Positions 18,032-26,859 of a DNA stretch of 64,000 bases are shown here, in pieces. The stretch spans positions 1,116,001 through 1,180,000 of the forward strand of contig NZ_AP023174.1 in NCBI RefSeq assembly GCF_013426895.1, read 5' to 3'. The stretch's first letter is position 1; each line of letters starts with the position of its first letter. The notes below the pieces were generated by a model, which saw nothing but the letters and a program-made list of their open reading frames with translations, was not told the origin of the DNA and ran no database searches. A program made the position numbers and the translations under genes. This DNA comes from Paraburkholderia largidicola (lineage in GTDB: Bacteria > Pseudomonadota > Gammaproteobacteria > Burkholderiales > Burkholderiaceae).

Positions 18032-20040
18032 GCTGCCTGCTCCTGACGGATGGTATGCGAACCCGCCGCATGCGCTGTGCCACGGCTTTCGCGCCACGAC
18101 TGGATCAGCGTTTCGAACGTGCGGCGCACGCGTGCGATCACTTCTTCGTCGTCGATCTGACCCGCAAGCCATGCCTGGCTTGCCTCGTAATGGATCGTGC
18201 GGCCGACCGTGAAACCCTTGCATGTCTTCGATTGCGCGGCCGCGCGGAAGCCTTCGATCATCTGCTCGACGGGCGCCGACAGACCGAGCAGCACGACGCC
18301 GCGGCAGTGCGGGTCGCGTTCCTGAATCAATGCATCGACGGCTTGCCACTGCGATGCTTCCATCGGTTCGAGCTTCCACCACTCCGGATAGAGGCCGATG
18401 TTGTAGAGCCGCTTCAACGCGCGATAGACGATATCCGGTCCTGTGGGCAAGCTCTTCGGCGGGATCACTTCGAGCAGCAGTTCGTGGCCGGACTCCTGCA
18501 CGGCATCATAGAGCGCGCGCAGCTGCGCTTCCTGTTCGATGCGCTGTTCGATCGGCTCGTCGGGATGAAACTGCACAAGGCACTTCACCACATGCTCGCG
18601 CGGCCAGCTGGCGAGCGTCGTGCCGATCGAACGTCCGTGATCGAACACGAGCGGCACCGAGCCCGGCAATTCGACGGGGCGGCCGATCCACCAGCCGCGA
18701 CCCGTTGCCGCGTTTAGCGCATCCTGCCCGTAGCGGTCATCGATCAGCACGGCGGTCTTGCCTTGCAAGCCAAGCGCCGCTTCCGTTTGCGCGACGGCCT
18801 CGACAAACAGGCTCTTCAGCTTCGAAATGCGCGACAGGTCCGCGCCCGTTTGCTGCGCGAGTTCGAAGAACTGGTTGCGGTGATCGAATGCGAAGCCGAG
18901 CACCTCGTCATAGGTCTTGCGCGCCGGCGTCACGCGATGCAGACGCGCGAGCTTCGCGTCGCGATCGGGGCGGCGCATGCGTGCCGGGTCCGCTTTCGCT
19001 TCGCTCAGGAAGTAGTCGAGTTCGGCGGGCGTCGGCATCGCTGGCGCGCAGCCGTGGCGCGACACGACTAGCGCACCGCTGGCGTTCGCTGCGCGTGCGC
19101 AGGCTTCGAGCGGTTCATCGCGCAGCCAGCCCGACAGGAAGCCGGACGCGAACGCATCGCCTGCGCCGAGCACGTTCAGCACTTCGACTTCGACGCCGCC
19201 CTGAATGGGCGCATCGTCGATCGACGCAGGCACGTCGCCGTCGATGATCTGGCAACCTAGCGGCCCGCGTTTCACGACGAGCGTCGCGGGCGTTACCTTG
19301 CGGACTTCCCTGAGGCACTCGATCAGCGAGTCCTTGCCGCCTGCAATCCGGAACTCTTCTTCGGTGCCGATCACGAGATCGAAGAGCGGCAGGATGCCTT
19401 GAATATGTGCGCTCACGCCTTCGTTCGCGACGAAGCGCGTTTCGCCATCGGCCTTGCCCGTGAGTCCCCATAGAACAGGGCGATAGTCGATATCGAGCAC
19501 GGTGCGCACGTCGTTGTTGCGCGCGTACTCCAGCGCGCGGCGGCTCGTGCGGTTCACCTGTTCCGTCGAGAAGTGCGTGCCCGTAATCAGCAGCGCTTTC
19601 GACGACGCAATGTAGGCCTCGTCGAAGTCCGCTTCGTCGACGGCCATGTCCGCGCAGTTCTCGCGGTAGAAGATCAGCGGGAACGTGTCGCGGTCTTTCA
19701 GGCCGAGCAGCACGAGCGCGGTGAGGCGCTCGTGGTCGGTGCGCACGTGGCTGACGTCGCAGCCTTCTTTCGTGAGCGTTTCGGTGAGGAAGCGGCCCAT
19801 GTGGTCGTTGCCGACGCGCGCGAGCATCGATGCATTCAGGCCGAGGCGCGCGCAGCCGAATGCGATGTTCGCCGACGAGCCGCCCAGATACTTCGCGAAG
19901 CTCGCGACGTCTTCGAGGCGCGAGCCGACCTGCTGCGCGTACAGATCGACGGCAAGCCGGCCGAGACAGATGATGTCGCGGCTGCGGCCCGCCGCGAAGC
20001 GGCTCGCATTCTGAGGCGTGGGTTTACTGGTAAGAGCCAT
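18028..20040 (-). CDS. iolC: 5-dehydro-2-deoxygluconokinase fused to a DUF2090 aldolase-like domain
   Basis: The N-terminal part (about 20-345) is a PfkB-family kinase that phosphorylates 5-dehydro-2-deoxygluconate; CLGRLAVDLYAQQ, the ribokinase-like GGSSANIAFGCARLG and the catalytic GAGDAFASGF (292-301) are clear. Residues about 365-655 form a DUF2090 domain (FAFDHRNQFFEL, LVQFHPDEPIEQR, ELLLEVIPP), related to class I aldolases. This fused form is common in Burkholderia and other proteobacteria and may also supply the IolJ step, giving dihydroxyacetone phosphate and malonate semialdehyde; no separate iolJ is present. It starts 34 bp after the transporter ATPase gene and overlaps iolD. Confidence 0.93.
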   Translation of the reverse strand: MALTSKPTPQNASRFAAGRSRDIICLGRLAVDLYAQQVGSRLEDVASFAKYLGGSSANIAFGCARLGLNASMLARVGNDHMGRFLTETLTKEGCDVSHVRTDHERLTALVLLGLKDRDTFPLIFYRENCADMAVDEADFDEAYIASSKALLITGTHFSTEQVNRTSRRALEYARNNDVRTVLDIDYRPVLWGLTGKADGETRFVANEGVSAHIQGILPLFDLVIGTEEEFRIAGGKDSLIECLREVRKVTPATLVVKRGPLGCQIIDGDVPASIDDAPIQGGVEVEVLNVLGAGDAFASGFLSGWLRDEPLEACARAANASGALVVSRHGCAPAMPTPAELDYFLSEAKADPARMRRPDRDAKLARLHRVTPARKTYDEVLGFAFDHRNQFFELAQQTGADLSRISKLKSLFVEAVAQTEAALGLQGKTAVLIDDRYGQDALNAATGRGWWIGRPVELPGSVPLVFDHGRSIGTTLASWPREHVVKCLVQFHPDEPIEQRIEQEAQLRALYDAVQESGHELLLEVIPPKSLPTGPDIVYRALKRLYNIGLYPEWWKLEPMEASQWQAVDALIQERDPHCRGVVLLGLSAPVEQMIEGFRAAAQSKTCKGFTVGRTIHYEASQAWLAGQIDDEEVIARVRRTFETLIQSWRESRGTAHAAGSHTIRQEQAA

Positions 20041-20074
20041 GAGTGTGTCCTGAGTGTGCCGGGCTAGCCGTAGA

Positions 20075-20878
20075 CTAGATCGTCGCGCCTTCGAGTTCGC
20101 CGATCATCTTCTGCATTTCTGCGCCGCCCGCCATCATGTCGAGCACTTCGTCCTTCGTGATGGTTTCTTTCGTGTACGTGCCCATCGATTTGCCGCGGTT
20201 GAGCAGCGTGAACGAATCGCCGATCGGATACGCGTGGTGCACGTTGTGCGTAATGAAGATCACGGAGATGCCTTTCGCGCGCGCCTTGTGAATCAGCTTG
20301 AGCACGTTGAAGCTCTGCTTTACGCCGAGCGCGGCCGTCGGTTCGTCGAGAATGAGCACGCGTGCGCCGAAGTGAATCGCACGCGCAATCGCCAGACATT
20401 GCCGTTCGCCGCCCGACATCGTGCCGATTGGCTGATGGGGGTCGCGCACGTTGATGCCCATTTCGGCGAGCTTGTCGCGTGCGATGCGCGCGCTCGTGTC
20501 GAGGTCCATCACATTGACGAGGCCGAAGAGTTTCTTCTGCGGCTCGCGTCCCATGAAGAAGTTGCGCGCAACCGATAGCAGCGGCACCAGCGCGAGATCC
20601 TGATACACGGTTGCGATGCCCATATCGAGCGCATCGCTCGGCGATTCGAACAGCACTTTCTTGCCGTCCACCAGGTAGTCGCCGGCAGAGGGTTGGTGCA
20701 CGCCCGCGAGCGTCTTGATGAGCGTGGATTTACCCGCGCCGTTGTCGCCCAGCAGGCAGTGCACTTCGCCGCGCCGCAGGCGCAGCGTGACGCCCGAAAG
20801 CGCGATCACCTTACCGAAATACTTGCTGACGTTTTCGAGCGACAGGATGATGTCGTCTTGCTTGAGAGTGTCGGACAT
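20075..20878 (-). CDS. sugar (probably inositol) ABC transporter ATPase, single-domain CUT2 type
   Basis: A 267-residue ATPase with one nucleotide-binding domain, unlike the roughly 500-residue duplicated RbsA/MglA type. It resembles the short FrcA-like proteins. Walker [10 protein letters not shown] (44-52), signature MSGGERQ (154-160), Walker [12 protein letters not shown] (174-184) and the H-loop in [11 protein letters not shown] are canonical. The frame opens 14 codons earlier; the ATG at 20878 has GGGAGA upstream and leaves 13 bp after the permease gene. Its place between the permease and iolC points to myo-inositol as substrate. Confidence 0.92.
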   Translation of the reverse strand: MSDTLKQDDIILSLENVSKYFGKVIALSGVTLRLRRGEVHCLLGDNGAGKSTLIKTLAGVHQPSAGDYLVDGKKVLFESPSDALDMGIATVYQDLALVPLLSVARNFFMGREPQKKLFGLVNVMDLDTSARIARDKLAEMGINVRDPHQPIGTMSGGERQCLAIARAIHFGARVLILDEPTAALGVKQSFNVLKLIHKARAKGISVIFITHNVHHAYPIGDSFTLLNRGKSMGTYTKETITKDEVLDMMAGGAEMQKMIGELEGATI

Positions 20879-20891
20879 GATCGTCTCCCGA

Positions 20892-22073
20892 TTACGATTG
20901 TGCGACGCGACGGCGCACATAGTGGTTGAACAGCACCGCGATCAGCAGCATCACGCCGAGGAACACGCGGAACCAGTCCGAACTGACATTCGTATAGGTG
21001 ATGCCGATCTGCACGACGCCGAAGATCAGCGCGCCGAAGCAGGCGCCCACCACGGACCCATAACCACCCGTCAGCAGCGTGCCGCCGATCACCGCCGCGA
21101 TGATCGCTTCGAATTCTTTCTGCAGACCGCGGTCGGCGGCAGCCGAACCGATGTCGCACACCTGCAGCACGGCAAACAGGCACGAGCAGAATGCCGTCAG
21201 CACGAAGAGCGAAATCTTCACGCGGCGCACGGGCACGCCGACATTCTTCGCAGCGTTCGCATCGCCGCCGACAGCCAGCACCCAGTTGCCATAGCGCGTC
21301 TTCGCGAGGACGAACGCACCGACTGCCGCGAGCGCGAACCACCACAGCAGCACTTTCGGAATGCCGGGCACGAGCGGCTGGCCGTTCTCGAGCAGCGAGC
21401 CGATGCCCATGTGCGCGAGACTCGTGAAGAGCCCATGGAGCGCTACGCCATGGAACAGGAAGTTAGTGATGGCATCGGACTGCGCGAGATCGCCGACACC
21501 GGAGATGATCGTACGGTCCGCGACCATGATCGACAGTGCGAGCGTCAGGCCGCGCAGGATGAACAGGAACGCGAGCGTCACGATGAACGAAGGCAGGCGC
21601 GTGCGCATCACCAGATAGCCGTTCAGCGCGCCGAGCGCCATCGATCCGGCGAACGCGAAGATGATGGCCGCCCAGATCGGCCAGTGAAAGTAGACGGACG
21701 GAATCGCGACCATCATGCCCGCGAAACCGATCATCGAGCCGATGGACAGATCGAACTCGCCCGCGATCATCAGCAGGCACGCGCCGACGGCGAGAATGCC
21801 GAGATAGGCGGAGACCTGCGACCAGTTCATCACGCCGTCGAGATTGAACATCCCCGAGCTGCCGGCCGTGAGGGCGAACACGAGGAACACGAGCACGGTG
21901 CCGGAAATCGCCGCGAATTCGGGGCGATTCAGCAGATGCCCGAAGAACGATTCCTTGCGGACGCGCTCGTCGCCCGGCAGTGCCGGTGCAGCGGATTGCG
22001 CGTCGGCACCAGGCGCATCGTTGCCCGGTGCGTCGTGACCATGCGTTGGATAGTGTTTGCCGGCTACGCCCAT
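20892..22073 (-). CDS. sugar (probably inositol) ABC transporter permease
   Basis: A 393-residue inner-membrane permease of the RbsC/FrcC (CUT2) family. A polar N-terminal extension of about 45 residues is followed by eight to ten hydrophobic segments. Typical motifs are [20 protein letters not shown] (about 100-119), [20 protein letters not shown] and the coupling region [18 protein letters not shown] (about 273-290). Start ATG at 22073 with AGGAGACATC in front. It lies between the binding-protein and ATPase genes of the inositol operon, separated from the former by 170 bp containing two stable hairpins. Confidence 0.92.
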   Translation of the reverse strand: MGVAGKHYPTHGHDAPGNDAPGADAQSAAPALPGDERVRKESFFGHLLNRPEFAAISGTVLVFLVFALTAGSSGMFNLDGVMNWSQVSAYLGILAVGACLLMIAGEFDLSIGSMIGFAGMMVAIPSVYFHWPIWAAIIFAFAGSMALGALNGYLVMRTRLPSFIVTLAFLFILRGLTLALSIMVADRTIISGVGDLAQSDAITNFLFHGVALHGLFTSLAHMGIGSLLENGQPLVPGIPKVLLWWFALAAVGAFVLAKTRYGNWVLAVGGDANAAKNVGVPVRRVKISLFVLTAFCSCLFAVLQVCDIGSAAADRGLQKEFEAIIAAVIGGTLLTGGYGSVVGACFGALIFGVVQIGITYTNVSSDWFRVFLGVMLLIAVLFNHYVRRRVAQS

Positions 22074-22150
22074 GATGTCTCCTGATTCAGCTTTGCTGTG
22101 CGTTCACTCGTATGAGTGGCGAGAGGCGCAGCAAGCCGTTAAACGACGCG

Positions 22151-22185
22151 GTCGGGGCACCCGACGATGGCGGCAAAAGGCCGCC
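22151..22185 (-). promoter_or_regulatory. two tandem GC-rich hairpins between binding-protein and permease genes
   Basis: On the minus-strand transcript two stems stand side by side: GGCGGC-CTTTT-GCCGCC and GTCGGG-TGC-CCCGAC, both perfect 6-bp stems. There is no U-tract, so they are more likely a 3'-end block that protects the abundant binding-protein mRNA, or a partial terminator, than a full terminator. Confidence 0.45.
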
Positions 22186-22243
22186 GGGGTCGCGCTGTGC
22201 TGGCGCGCCCGGTACCGCGTATGACTGGCTAGAGGAAAGGCCG

Positions 22244-23299
22244 TTAGCGGTACTGGCCCGCGTACTTGATGACCTTGTCGATATTCGCCTTCGTGATGAA
22301 GCCCGGACCGGAACGGATGTTCTTCGGCCCATACGACGGCTCGAGGCCGTAGGTCTGCAGGCGTTCCTTGAACTTCGGATTCGCTTGCAGGATTTGCCGG
22401 ATCTTCGTCGGATCGGTCGTGTGTTCTTTCTTCACGATCGCCAGCACGGCGACGGCGATATAGCCTTGCAGATACGGCTGCTGATCGATTGCGAAATTGA
22501 TCGTGCCGTCCTGGATGCCCTTCGCGATGTCATCCGAGAAGTCGAACGTGGCGAAGTAGATCTTGCCTGCCAGGCCCATCTGCTGCACGGCCTTGATCGT
22601 CGCCGAAGCGGGCGTCGGGCCGAGTGTCAGCACTGCGCCTGTGTTCGGATGGTTGCGCAGATACGCGCTCACCTTCGACTGGATTTCCGTCGGGTCCTGG
22701 CCGGAATCGATGGTCGAGGTCTTGTAGTTCACGCCGAGCGCATCGGCAAAGCCTCGGCAGCGTTCGAACGAAACCACGTTGGTGGCGAAGTGGTTCACGC
22801 ACAGGAACGACTTCACGCCCGCAGCCTTGGCCTTTTCGCCTGCCGCCTTGCCTGCCACGTATTCGGGCTGGCCGATATGCATGATCGCGCCGAGCTGCGC
22901 GCTCTGTTCTTCCGTGCCGGAGTTGATCGTGACGAGGGGAATCTTCTTGCCCGTGACCTTGCCGAGCGAACTCTTCAGCACGTCGAAGTCGGCGATGGTG
23001 ACGATCACGCCGTCGTAGTTGCGCGCCGCAGCCTGTTCGATCAGGCGCGACATATCGGCGAGGTCGCCGTTAGGCGGGTTGCGGTAGTCGGTCTCGACGT
23101 TGAAATCCTCGTCGGCCTGCTTGATCGCATTCTTGATCGTGTTCCACCACGAGTCCGAATCCGGCGCGTGGCTGATGAGCACGAACTTCGCGTCCGCCGC
23201 CTGTGCCGTCGATGCCGCCGTCATTGCACCGATGCCTGCGGCCAGGGTCAGCGCTGCTGCCAGAACCTTGAACGAAGCCTTGCCATTGCAAAGTCTCAT
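22244..23299 (-). CDS. sugar (probably inositol) ABC transporter periplasmic binding protein
   Basis: A 351-residue exported protein of the periplasmic-binding-protein type I (RbsB-like) family. The signal peptide spans about residues 1-34 (hydrophobic FKVLAAALTLAAGIGAMTAA, cleavage after AQA), and the mature protein begins ADAKFVLISHAPDSDSWWN. The ATG at 23299 is preceded by GGTGGAGA; a GTG three codons upstream is the alternative. It is the first gene of the minus-strand inositol operon, divergent from rpiR, so it probably delivers myo-inositol to the adjacent permease. Ligand inferred from context. Confidence 0.9.
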   Translation of the reverse strand: MRLCNGKASFKVLAAALTLAAGIGAMTAASTAQAADAKFVLISHAPDSDSWWNTIKNAIKQADEDFNVETDYRNPPNGDLADMSRLIEQAAARNYDGVIVTIADFDVLKSSLGKVTGKKIPLVTINSGTEEQSAQLGAIMHIGQPEYVAGKAAGEKAKAAGVKSFLCVNHFATNVVSFERCRGFADALGVNYKTSTIDSGQDPTEIQSKVSAYLRNHPNTGAVLTLGPTPASATIKAVQQMGLAGKIYFATFDFSDDIAKGIQDGTINFAIDQQPYLQGYIAVAVLAIVKKEHTTDPTKIRQILQANPKFKERLQTYGLEPSYGPKNIRSGPGFITKANIDKVIKYAGQYR

Positions 23300-23390
23300 T
23301 GTCTCCACCTTTGTCTGTTCGTATTTGAGGGGAGCGTCTGACGCTTTGCGAGGTGATGCCGGCTCGGTGTTGCGTCATCGCTCAGGACCA

Positions 23391-23483
23391 AGATTAGGCC
23401 AACTTTTCGAGACTTGCAATGAAAATTTCATGTCAAAGAAAAATGGAAAATCCATTCCATTTGCTTTCGGTTGTGCCTATACT
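23391..23483. promoter_or_regulatory. divergent inositol-locus promoters with an IolR-like operator
   Basis: GGAA-AATCCA-TTCC lies at 23445-23458 and matches the GGAA-N6-TTCC motif that I recall for the RpiR-type regulator IolR of Sinorhizobium meliloti. A second, weaker dyad TGAAA-A-TTTCA is at 23420-23430. For the minus-strand operon TTGCAA (23414-23419) and TAATCT (complement of 23391-23396) are 17 bp apart. For rpiR, TTCCAT (23455-23460) and TATACT (23478-23483) are also 17 bp apart, so the operator would overlap its -35 box. Promoter assignments are tentative. Confidence 0.5.
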
Positions 23484-23580
23484 CCGCAACGTCGGGACAG
23501 TGCATTGCCGTTCCCTGAAAGCCTTACGGGATGGGATTTTGCGCTGCAAAAAAGCACACGGAAGCACAGAGGTAAAGACC

Positions 23581-24462
23581 ATGGCGGAAGACAGCACAGA
23601 AGAGTTGCCGAGCGTTGAAGAATTGATGCAGCGCATCGCGGAAAACTACGAATCGTTGCCGCGTCAGTTGAAGAGCGTGGCGACGTATCTCGAACAGCAT
23701 CGGTCGAGCGTGATGGTGGATCGCACCAGCGACATCGCGGCGAGTTGCGGCGTGCATCCGTCGGCCGTGGTGCGCTTTGCGCAGCGTTTCGGCTTCTCGG
23801 GTTTTTCCGATCTTCAGGCCGTGTTCCGCCAGGCTTACACGACGCAAGGCGCGTCGTCGCAGAGTTATCAGCAGCGCATCCGCAGGTTGATCGACGAGAA
23901 GCCGGGGCGGCTGTCGGGCGGCAGCGTCGCGCGCGAGTTCGTGGCGGCGTGCCGCGACGGCCTCGACGAACTCGAAGGCTCGCTCGACGACGCGCAGTTC
24001 GATGCCGCCGTGAAGATGCTGCAGCACGCCGACAACATCTATGTGATCGGCGTGCGGCGCTCGTTCCCCGTTGCGAGCTACATCGTCTACGCGTTGCAGC
24101 ACACGCCGAAGCGTGTGCATCTCGTGTCGGGTTTCGGCGGCATGTACCGCGAGCAGATTCGCAGCGTGAAGAAGGGCGACGTGGTGATCGCGATCAGCTT
24201 CGCGCCGTACGGTAAAGAGACGCAGCATTGCCTGCGCGTCGCGCATCACCATCAGGCAAAGACGCTCGTCATTACGGATAGCCAGCTGTCGCCGCTTGCA
24301 CGCTATGCGAGCACGCAGCTGTATGTGAAAGAGGGCAGCGCGTTTGCATTCCGCTCGCTGACCAGCACGATCTGCCTGTGCCAGGCGCTGTTCATCGCGC
24401 TCGCGTACAAGCTGGAATTGAACGTAGAAGAGTCGACAGACACTGGAGGATACGATGACTGA
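23581..24462 (+). CDS. RpiR-family regulator, probable inositol-catabolism regulator (IolR-like)
   Basis: A 293-residue protein with an N-terminal RpiR helix-turn-helix (about 12-85, including TSDIAASCGVHPSAVVRFAQ) and a C-terminal SIS sugar-phosphate-binding domain (about 130-265; IYVIGVRRSFPVASYIVYAL, KGDVVIAISFAPYGKET). The frame is open 54 codons upstream across the promoter, but the ATG at 23581 has AGAGG in front and fits the family. It is divergent from the transporter-iolCDEB operon and overlaps iolG by 8 bp. The effector may be a phosphorylated pathway intermediate, by analogy with other IolR proteins. Confidence 0.92.
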   Translation: MAEDSTEELPSVEELMQRIAENYESLPRQLKSVATYLEQHRSSVMVDRTSDIAASCGVHPSAVVRFAQRFGFSGFSDLQAVFRQAYTTQGASSQSYQQRIRRLIDEKPGRLSGGSVAREFVAACRDGLDELEGSLDDAQFDAAVKMLQHADNIYVIGVRRSFPVASYIVYALQHTPKRVHLVSGFGGMYREQIRSVKKGDVVIAISFAPYGKETQHCLRVAHHHQAKTLVITDSQLSPLARYASTQLYVKEGSAFAFRSLTSTICLCQALFIALAYKLELNVEESTDTGGYDD

Positions 24463-25474
24463 TGTGGCAGGCAAGACAATCGACGTAGCGGTGTTCGGCG
24501 CAGGGCGCATCGGCAAGATTCATGCGTCCAATCTTGCGCGGCAGCCGGGCGTGAGGCTCAAGTACGTGGTCGATGTGAACCGCGATGCGGCGGCTGCGCT
24601 GGCGGCGCAATATGGCGCGCAGGTCACGGATATCGACGGTGCGATGGGCGATGCGTCGGTGGGCGCGACCGTAATCTGTTCGAGCACCGACACGCACGCC
24701 GATCTGATCCTGCAATCGGCGGCACAGAAGAAGCATGTGTTCTGCGAGAAGCCTGTCGATCTGACGCTGGAGCGTGCGCGTGCGTGCGCCGATGCGGTTG
24801 CGAAAGCGGGTGTGGTGTGCATGATCGGTTTTCAGCGCCGCTTCGATCCGACCTTCGCCGCGCTGAAGGCGCGCATCGATGCGGGCGAGATCGGCACGCC
24901 GGAAATGCTCGTCGTGACGAGCCGCGATCCGGGCGCGCCGCCCGTCGAGTACATCAAGCACTCGGGCGGCATCTTCAAGGACATGCTGATTCACGACTTC
25001 GACATCTTCCGCTGGATTCTCGATGACGAAGCGGACACGCTGCACGCGACGGGAAGCTGTCTGACCGATCCCGCGATTGCCGATGCGGGCGATATCGATT
25101 GCACGGCAGTGACGATCCGCACGAAGCGCGGACGTCTGTGCCAGATCAACACGTCGCGGCGCGCCGCGTACGGGTACGACCAGCGCTTCGAACTGCTCGG
25201 CAGCGCAGGCATGCTGCAGGCGGGCAACGTGCGTCCGACGGAAGTCACGGCGTATTCGAAGACGGCTGTATCGAGCGATGTGCCCGAGCATTTCTTCCTC
25301 GAACGCTATCGAGCCGCGTATGCGCTCGAAATCGCGCATTTCTTCGAAGCCGTGACGCAAGGCAAGCCGGTGCGCACGACGGTCGCCGACGGGCTGAAGG
25401 CACTCGAACTTGCCGAAGCGGCGACGCGTTCGTGGCGCGAAGGGCGTGCCGTCAAGCTCAACGAGGCACTGTGA
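24455..25474 (+). CDS. iolG: inositol 2-dehydrogenase
   Basis: This NAD-dependent Gfo/Idh/MocA oxidoreductase would perform the first catabolic step, myo-inositol to scyllo-inosose. It has 339 residues: a Rossmann domain with VFGAGRIGKIHA (13-24), the hallmark HVFCEKPVDL (94-103) with the catalytic K99, IGFQRRFDP (124-132), and the substrate-site histidine motif LIHDFDIFRW (179-188). It overlaps rpiR by 8 bp and shares one base with the next dehydrogenase gene, so the three form one transcript. Confidence 0.9.
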   Translation: MTDVAGKTIDVAVFGAGRIGKIHASNLARQPGVRLKYVVDVNRDAAAALAAQYGAQVTDIDGAMGDASVGATVICSSTDTHADLILQSAAQKKHVFCEKPVDLTLERARACADAVAKAGVVCMIGFQRRFDPTFAALKARIDAGEIGTPEMLVVTSRDPGAPPVEYIKHSGGIFKDMLIHDFDIFRWILDDEADTLHATGSCLTDPAIADAGDIDCTAVTIRTKRGRLCQINTSRRAAYGYDQRFELLGSAGMLQAGNVRPTEVTAYSKTAVSSDVPEHFFLERYRAAYALEIAHFFEAVTQGKPVRTTVADGLKALELAEAATRSWREGRAVKLNEAL

Positions 25475-26493
25475 TGAGCGGCCCGCTGCGGATCGGCGTG
25501 GTTGGGCTGGGGCGGCTTGGCAAGCGGCATGCGGAAAATCTTGCGTATCGCGTGTCGGGTGCGGCGCTGGTGGCCGCGTGTAGTCCCGTCGAAGAGGAGC
25601 GCGCGTGGGCGCGCGCCGCGCTGCCGGCGCCGCGTCTTTACGACGACTACCACGCGCTGCTCGAAGACCGCGACGTGGACGCGGTGTGGCTCGTCACGCC
25701 GTCCGCGTTGCACGCGCAGCAGATCATCGATGCGTTGCGCGCGGGCAAGCATGTGTTCTGCGAGAAACCGCTTTCGCTCGATCTGGCCGAGTGCGAGCGG
25801 GTGATTGCCGAAGCGCAGCGTCATCCCGAGTTGCAGGCGACCATTGGCTTCATGCGCCGTTTCGATCCGAGCTATCGCAATGCATTCGAGAAAATCGAAG
25901 CGGGCGCGATTGGGCGGCCGTTCATGGTGCGCTCGCAGACTTGCGACCAGAACGATCCCGAAGGGTTTTTCGTGCGCTTTGCGCCGACTTCGGGGGGGAT
26001 TTTTCTCGACTGCACGGTGCATGACATCGATGTGGCGCGCTGGCTGCTCGGCATGCCGAAGGCGACGCGCGTCTATGCGAGCGGCGTGATCGCGTTGCAC
26101 GAAGGACTGCGTGAATTCGGCGATGTCGATAATGGCGTCGCGATCTGCGAGTTCGAGGGCGGGCGCATGGCGATGTTTTACGCGTCGCGCACGCTGGCGC
26201 ACGGCAACGATACGGGCAGCGAGGTGATCGGCACGGCGGGCGCACTGTATGTCGGGCGCAATCCGCGCGCGAACCGTGTCGAGGTCGCCGATGCGAGTGG
26301 GATTCGCAACGAGTGCACGCCGACTTTCTTCGACCGGTTCGAGGATGCGTTTTTGTGCGAAGCGCAGGCGTTCGTCGCGGCTGTGCGGCAGGGCAAGCAG
26401 AGCGGGGCGACGTTGGCGGACGCAATGGAGGCGACTCGCATTGGGTATGCATTGCGTGAGTCGCTGGCGAGTGGACGATCTGTTGATTTGTAG
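25474..26493 (+). CDS. second Gfo/Idh/MocA-family dehydrogenase, probably inositol-related
   Basis: A 339-residue paralogue of the preceding IolG with the same layout: GVVGLGRLGKRHA (8-20), VFCEKPLSLD (about 94-103), IGFMRRFDPSYRN, and the active-site segment VHDIDVARWLLG in place of LIHDFDIFRWIL. The start ATG overlaps the iolG stop as TGATG. It may act on another isomer (scyllo- or D-chiro-inositol) or interconvert inososes, as extra Gfo/Idh proteins in iol loci do; the exact substrate is unknown. It ends the rpiR operon. Confidence 0.85.
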   Translation: MSGPLRIGVVGLGRLGKRHAENLAYRVSGAALVAACSPVEEERAWARAALPAPRLYDDYHALLEDRDVDAVWLVTPSALHAQQIIDALRAGKHVFCEKPLSLDLAECERVIAEAQRHPELQATIGFMRRFDPSYRNAFEKIEAGAIGRPFMVRSQTCDQNDPEGFFVRFAPTSGGIFLDCTVHDIDVARWLLGMPKATRVYASGVIALHEGLREFGDVDNGVAICEFEGGRMAMFYASRTLAHGNDTGSEVIGTAGALYVGRNPRANRVEVADASGIRNECTPTFFDRFEDAFLCEAQAFVAAVRQGKQSGATLADAMEATRIGYALRESLASGRSVDL

Positions 26494-26614
26494 CGGCGCG
26501 CACGCCCGGGCTGTTGCGGCTTGGGCGTGGGTTGAGCGCTTGCGTTAGAATTTGACCCTTCTGCATGAGCGCCGTATATCCAGCACGAGCGCCGGCTTAC
26601 GAAGGGCAACGTCG

Positions 26615-26851
26615 ATGGAAATTCAGATTCACAAGGAAGTGGATGCGCGCGGTCTGAACTGTCCGCTGCCCATTCTGCGCGCCAAGAAGGCGCTGGCTGA
26701 TATGGAAAGTGGTCAGATTCTTAAAGTGCTGGCGACCGATCCCGGCTCGCAGCGGGATTTTGCTGCGTTTTCCAAACAGACGGGGAATGAGATTGTAGAG
26801 GTCACGACTACGTCGGATAAGGTTTTTGTGTTTTTAATGCGGAGGAGGTGA
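26615..26851 (+). CDS. tusA: TusA-family sulfur carrier protein
   Basis: A 78-residue cytoplasmic sulfur-transfer protein. The signature VDARGLNCPLPILRAKKALA (about 9-28) contains the persulfide-forming cysteine in the CPxP motif, and the two-strand, two-helix SirA/TusA fold is matched to the end. In other bacteria it relays sulfur for tRNA thiolation and other pathways. The ATG at 26615 follows GAAGGGCAACGTCG. It appears to be monocistronic and ends 8 bp before repeat copy B. Confidence 0.92.
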   Translation: MEIQIHKEVDARGLNCPLPILRAKKALADMESGQILKVLATDPGSQRDFAAFSKQTGNEIVEVTTTSDKVFVFLMRRR

Positions 26852-26859
26852 GGTTTTTT

